Source: Flavobacterium daemonense (GTDB lineage Bacteria; Bacteroidota; Bacteroidia; Flavobacteriales; Flavobacteriaceae). Taken from it: a stretch of DNA of 64,000 nucleotides. The notes under the pieces were generated by a model, which saw only the letters and a program-made list of their open reading frames with translations, had not been told where the DNA came from and did no database searches. Each line of letters begins with the position of its first letter. Position 1 is the first letter of the stretch. Made by a program: the position numbers and the translations under genes. The stretch spans positions 310,001 through 374,000 of the forward strand of contig NZ_VJYD01000001.1 in the NCBI RefSeq assembly GCF_007341385.1. Direction: 5' to 3'. Shown piece after piece: positions 60,880 to 64,000 of the stretch.

Positions 60880-62418
60880 TCAATCCGGTTCGTTCATGAT
60901 TTTTTCGCGGTACTTTTTACCAATCAATAACGTCAAATTCTTTTTATAATCGTCAACTAGCCATTCACGGTAGTTTTTACTGCATTGGCTCAAACATTTT
61001 GCATAACGTTTGATACGGCATTCAATATCATCATCAAGTTCTTTTCCTAATGATTTTGCTTCCTGCAGCGTTTCTGTATTATCTACACACATTGAAGCGT
61101 GTTGTTCTAGCGATTTATCCAAAACAATTTTCGAACGTAAATTTTGCTTTATTGCCATTTTGTGTTCTTCATCAACATCAAAAGTAACGTCGGCAGTTTT
61201 GCTGAATTTTGCTCGCAATTCTGGTGGCATGCTGTATTTAAAGAACATTTCGATTTCAGTGTCATCTCTTAAATTCTCAAGATAAAACTCAGGAGATTTA
61301 AAAATATGCTGCCAGTTTACCGGTTCGCTCCACAACCCGAAACGAGCGGCGTTGTTTCCTAAATCGATAACTGTAAATTCATCTTTGCCAGGCAATTTAC
61401 GAGATCCACGACCAATCATCTGGAAGTATAATGTCAATGATTTAGTTGCTCTGTTCAAAATAATTGTTTCAACAGTAGGCTCATCAAATCCAGTTGTCAA
61501 AATTCCAACCGAAGTCAAAATCGCATCTGGAGTTTTCTTGAACCAAGATAAAATATCTTTACGCTCTTCAGAACTGCTTGTATTGTCAAGGTGTCTAATA
61601 TCGTAACCAGCTTCTCTAAAAGTATCATATACATATAATGAAGTATGAATACCGTTATTAAAAATCAAAGTCTTTTTACCCAAAGAACGCTCTGTATATG
61701 CATGAAGCAATTTTTCCTGCATCATCGTATTTGTATACAAATCATCAGAAGATTTTACAGTATAATCACCGTTGATACCCACTTTTAACGAAGTCAAACC
61801 AACATCATAACTATAAGTTGTTGCTCTTGCCAAAAATCCTTTATCAATCAATGAACCAATTGTATCACCAACGATCAACTCGTCATAACTCTGGTGCATT
61901 GGCAATTTTATATTAGAACTCAAAGGTGTTGCTGTTACTCCTAAAATAAAAGCGTTTTTAAATGAGTTTAATAATTTTCTGAATGAATTATAGTGCGCCT
62001 CGTCAATAATAACCAAACCAATATTATCAAGATGAAGTTTTTCATCATTAATACGGTTTTTTAACGTCTCGACCATTGCCACAAAGCAAGAATAATCATT
62101 TTGATCAGGAAGTTCTTTTACCTTGCTGTTGATTATTTTATTGCTTACGCCAAAGCCTTTCAGCATTTTAGACGTTTGTTTGCAAAGCTCGATACGGTGA
62201 GTTAAAACAACCACTTTTTTGTCATTATTTGATAAATAACGACGTACAATTTCTGAGAATATCACGGTTTTTCCTCCACCAGTAGGCAACTGATACAATA
62301 AATGATGTTTTGGAGGAGCATTGTCTAGGCGGTCAAAAATGGCGTCAATATCGCCTTTTTGGTATGCATAAAGTTCTTTTTTCTCTTCTCTTTCTATTTC
62401 TAAAGTGTTTTGAGACAT
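60880..62418 (-). CDS. SF2 DEAD/DEAH-type helicase (SSL2-like)
   Basis: A 512-residue helicase with Walker A PTGGGKT (45-51), DEAH at 139-142, GVTATPL, and QMIGRGSRK (motif VI) near residue 332. This domain set is shared by SSL2/type I restriction R-subunit-like helicases, but no methylase or nuclease domain is attached and no restriction genes are nearby. The last 130 residues hold a Cys/acid-rich helical part. It probably acts on DNA in a housekeeping role; substrate unknown. Confidence 0.88.
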   Translation of the reverse strand: MSQNTLEIEREEKKELYAYQKGDIDAIFDRLDNAPPKHHLLYQLPTGGGKTVIFSEIVRRYLSNNDKKVVVLTHRIELCKQTSKMLKGFGVSNKIINSKVKELPDQNDYSCFVAMVETLKNRINDEKLHLDNIGLVIIDEAHYNSFRKLLNSFKNAFILGVTATPLSSNIKLPMHQSYDELIVGDTIGSLIDKGFLARATTYSYDVGLTSLKVGINGDYTVKSSDDLYTNTMMQEKLLHAYTERSLGKKTLIFNNGIHTSLYVYDTFREAGYDIRHLDNTSSSEERKDILSWFKKTPDAILTSVGILTTGFDEPTVETIILNRATKSLTLYFQMIGRGSRKLPGKDEFTVIDLGNNAARFGLWSEPVNWQHIFKSPEFYLENLRDDTEIEMFFKYSMPPELRAKFSKTADVTFDVDEEHKMAIKQNLRSKIVLDKSLEQHASMCVDNTETLQEAKSLGKELDDDIECRIKRYAKCLSQCSKNYREWLVDDYKKNLTLLIGKKYREKIMNEPD

Positions 62419-62438
62419 TGTTTATTTTTGGATTTTTG

Positions 62439-62446
62439 CAAAAATA
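62439..62446 (-). promoter_or_regulatory. -7 box for the SSL2-like helicase gene
   Basis: On the minus strand this reads TATTTTTG, matching TAnnTTTG, 20 bp before the start codon. Confidence 0.4.
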
Positions 62447-62530
62447 CACCGAAAAAACAGTTATTCATCTTAATTTAACCTAAAATAAATGTTTTTTTTA
62501 AATAAAGATTTTTTATGAGAAGTACATTTT

Positions 62531-63061
62531 TTAGTCAATTTTGTCCAAAATAGCACTAAAATCGTATCTGTTTTTCCATTTTTGTTCAACAGTCTGTTCC
62601 TGAATTGCAATAATTCTTGCTTTATATTCATTTAAAATTCCGTTAGAAATTAAAAAATTTACTGCTTGTTCAAATGAATTAAACATGCTTTTGTAGAATA
62701 ATTCCTGCTTTACAAAATTTTGATCCGAATAAGTTTGTGCAATTTCGATGTTATAAAGCATCAAATCAGCAATTACGAAAGAATCAACGCCAAGAGAAAT
62801 AAAATGTTTAATGATTTTTTGAGCAACCGAACGACGCATTTTTGCTTTTGGACGCCATTTTGCTCCTGGTTTTTTTATCGGGAAATATTCATGCGAAATT
62901 TTAACCTTTGATTCCTGCAAAAGTTTGTCCTCTTTTGGATTAAAAACAAAATCATAATAAACCTTTACGGGACTAAATTTTTCGTACAGTTCGATCAGCT
63001 GTTCTTCCAGTTGTTCTTTGCTTAATTCTGCTAAATATTTTTTTAAATCGCGTTTGCTCAT
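62531..63061 (-). CDS. DUF6155 family protein
   Basis: A 176-residue cytoplasmic protein. The start MSKRDLKKYLAELSKEQLEEQ at 63061 is typical of the family, and the middle contains KPGAKWRPKAKMRRSVAQK. A TTG two codons upstream is rejected. No catalytic motif can be assigned; the protein is rich in charged helices. It precedes the SSL2-like helicase gene in the same direction, 112 bp apart. Confidence 0.75.
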   Translation of the reverse strand: MSKRDLKKYLAELSKEQLEEQLIELYEKFSPVKVYYDFVFNPKEDKLLQESKVKISHEYFPIKKPGAKWRPKAKMRRSVAQKIIKHFISLGVDSFVIADLMLYNIEIAQTYSDQNFVKQELFYKSMFNSFEQAVNFLISNGILNEYKARIIAIQEQTVEQKWKNRYDFSAILDKID

Positions 63062-63130
63062 TATCAAAGTTTAAGACTGTAAAAATAAATTACTTTTCTG
63101 ACACATAACTTAAAAACCAATCCTAATACT

Positions 63131-63138
63131 TAATTTTG
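63131..63138 (+). promoter_or_regulatory. -7 box for the DUF3817-MscS pair
   Basis: TAATTTTG matches TAnnTTTG, 28 bp before the ATG at 63167. Confidence 0.45.
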
Positions 63139-63166
63139 CTGTCATAAATTTAAAAAATACATCTAC

Positions 63167-63460
63167 ATGCTCAAGATTTTTAAAGTTACAGCCATTTTAG
63201 AAGGGATTTCGTACTTAGTATTATTTGCTAATATGCTTATTATAAAAACCAACAATCCAGAACTTTATCATACATTGCTTCGTCCGCTTGGAATGACGCA
63301 TGGTGTTTTGTTTATTGGCTACATTATTCTTGCTTTTTTATTGAGAAAATCAATGAACTGGGATTTAAAAACTTTCGGAATCATTTTAATTGCTTCTCTT
63401 ATTCCGTTTGGAACTTTTTACATCGAGAAAAAATATTTAGAAAATAAAGCAAATGCTTAA
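63167..63460 (+). CDS. DUF3817 family small membrane protein
   Basis: A 97-residue integral membrane protein with about three transmembrane segments (about 6-24, 45-60 and 72-88). The N-terminus FKVTAILEGISYLVLFANM and the central RPLGMTHGVLFIGYIILA are the conserved blocks of DUF3817. Its last codons overlap the start of the MscS-type gene by 8 bp, so translation is probably coupled. Function unknown. Confidence 0.88.
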   Translation: MLKIFKVTAILEGISYLVLFANMLIIKTNNPELYHTLLRPLGMTHGVLFIGYIILAFLLRKSMNWDLKTFGIILIASLIPFGTFYIEKKYLENKANA

Positions 63461-64000
63461 GCTTTTGGACAAAATATTTAATTTTCTATATCCGATTTTT
63501 AGAGATTGGGGAATGAGCCGCAACGTAGCGTCTTATACCAGTCTTATTTTTAATATTGCCATTTTGGTGGCATTGGCTTATGTTATTTATTATGCAGCCA
63601 AATTTGTTTTAGTGACTTTGACTGCGATTTTTGCGCAACGCACCAAAACTAAATTCGACGATTATTTAATTCAAAACAAAACCACCAGATACACCGCTTA
63701 TTTAATTCCGTTTTTCTTTATTTATAAAGCCGTTCCGGTAATTTTAGATAAATATGAATACTGGGAATCCATTTTTGGAAAAATTGTTGGTGTTTACATC
63801 GTTTTGCTTGGATTGTGGATAGTTCGTACGATTTTTAATTCGCTTCGTGATTATTTAAAGCAAAAACCGGAATACAGCGACAAACCAATCGACAGTTTTG
63901 TTCAGGTTATCATGATTGTGCTCTGGATTTTTGGAGTTGCCTTAATTATTTCGACTTTATTCGGAATAAAAAAAGGCGAATTGCTGACGATTTTAGGAAC
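63453..64000 (+). CDS. MscS-family mechanosensitive channel, 3' truncated by the window
   Basis: The frame starts at ATG 63453 inside the DUF3817 gene (overlap ATGCTTAA) and is open to the window end, giving 182 residues and two bases. It shows four hydrophobic segments (about 28-50, 76-92, 109-125 and 150-167) with basic loops and the ending LFGIKKGELLTILG, which in MscS-type proteins precedes the pore helix. The missing part should carry the pore and the cytoplasmic domain. It resembles the longer YbdG/MscM-like group, judged from N-terminal length. Confidence 0.82.
   Translation, partial: MLKLLDKIFNFLYPIFRDWGMSRNVASYTSLIFNIAILVALAYVIYYAAKFVLVTLTAIFAQRTKTKFDDYLIQNKTTRYTAYLIPFFFIYKAVPVILDKYEYWESIFGKIVGVYIVLLGLWIVRTIFNSLRDYLKQKPEYSDKPIDSFVQVIMIVLWIFGVALIISTLFGIKKGELLTILG

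Noticed and set aside
60880-63061. Restriction or defence system around the SSL2-like helicase
   Set aside because: No methylase, nuclease or other defence gene is adjacent, DUF6155 is not a known defence partner, and the region looks like stable core genome.

Overview
The window looks like a chromosomal segment of a Flavobacterium-type bacterium (Bacteroidota, Flavobacteriia). Supporting signs are the AT-rich sequence, Bacteroidota-type promoters with a TAnnTTTG -7 box, a type IX secretion sorting domain, a SusC/SusD pair under a FecI/FecR-type sigma/anti-sigma system, and gene families restricted to Bacteroidota. I see no rRNA, tRNA, CRISPR array, prophage or insertion sequence. Both window ends cut through genes (an NTF2-like protein at the left, a MscS-type channel at the right).

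Layout. 1-1.9 kb: NTF2-like fragment, sucD, a divergent GIY-YIG-like protein. 2-4.6 kb: a secreted leucine-rich-repeat protein with a type IX C-terminal domain. 4.9-14.4 kb: a nutrient-import locus of ECF sigma factor, FecR anti-sigma factor, SusC-type TonB receptor with STN domain, SusD lipoprotein, zinc metallohydrolase lipoprotein and DUF4302 lipoprotein. 14.5-28.1 kb: mixed genes (small membrane protein, fabG, membrane VWA protein, DUF4846 plus M15 peptidase, LysR plus YeiH-type exporter, secreted proteins, zinc phospholipase C-like protein, LtaS-like sulfatase-fold protein, OmpR/histidine kinase pair). 28.1-36.1 kb: complete histidine operon hisGDCBHAF(IE) behind a leader peptide and attenuator. 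36.2-41.3 kb: a membrane protein, CBM9-like protein, M1 aminopeptidase and a large helical protein. 41.4-49.8 kb: leuA-leuB, then ilvD-ilvB-ilvN-ilvC behind an Ile/Val-rich leader peptide and attenuator. 50.3-54.9 kb: acs, and convergent to it a DEDD exonuclease-like protein paired with a cNMP/CBS/DUF294 nucleotidyltransferase-like protein. 55.6-64 kb: secreted protein, Bcr/CflA transporter, DUF4242 protein, NDH-2, two helicases, DUF6155, DUF3817 and the MscS fragment.

Two features are not explained by ordinary annotation. First, both amino-acid operons carry classical ribosome-stalling attenuators that can be read from the sequence: a His-rich 19-codon leader and an Ile/Val-rich 24-codon leader, each with a terminator and an alternative antiterminator pairing. 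Second, many intergenic gaps, above all those between his genes, hold arrays of degenerate 6-8 nt words, most often 7. The same word commonly reads forward in one arm and reverse-complemented in the other, giving quasi-palindromes. At least fifteen such sites use about a dozen words. Two larger palindromic elements built on a GTCATTTCGA end form a separate family. I do not know a named family for the heptad arrays; they are the best candidate here for an undescribed element.
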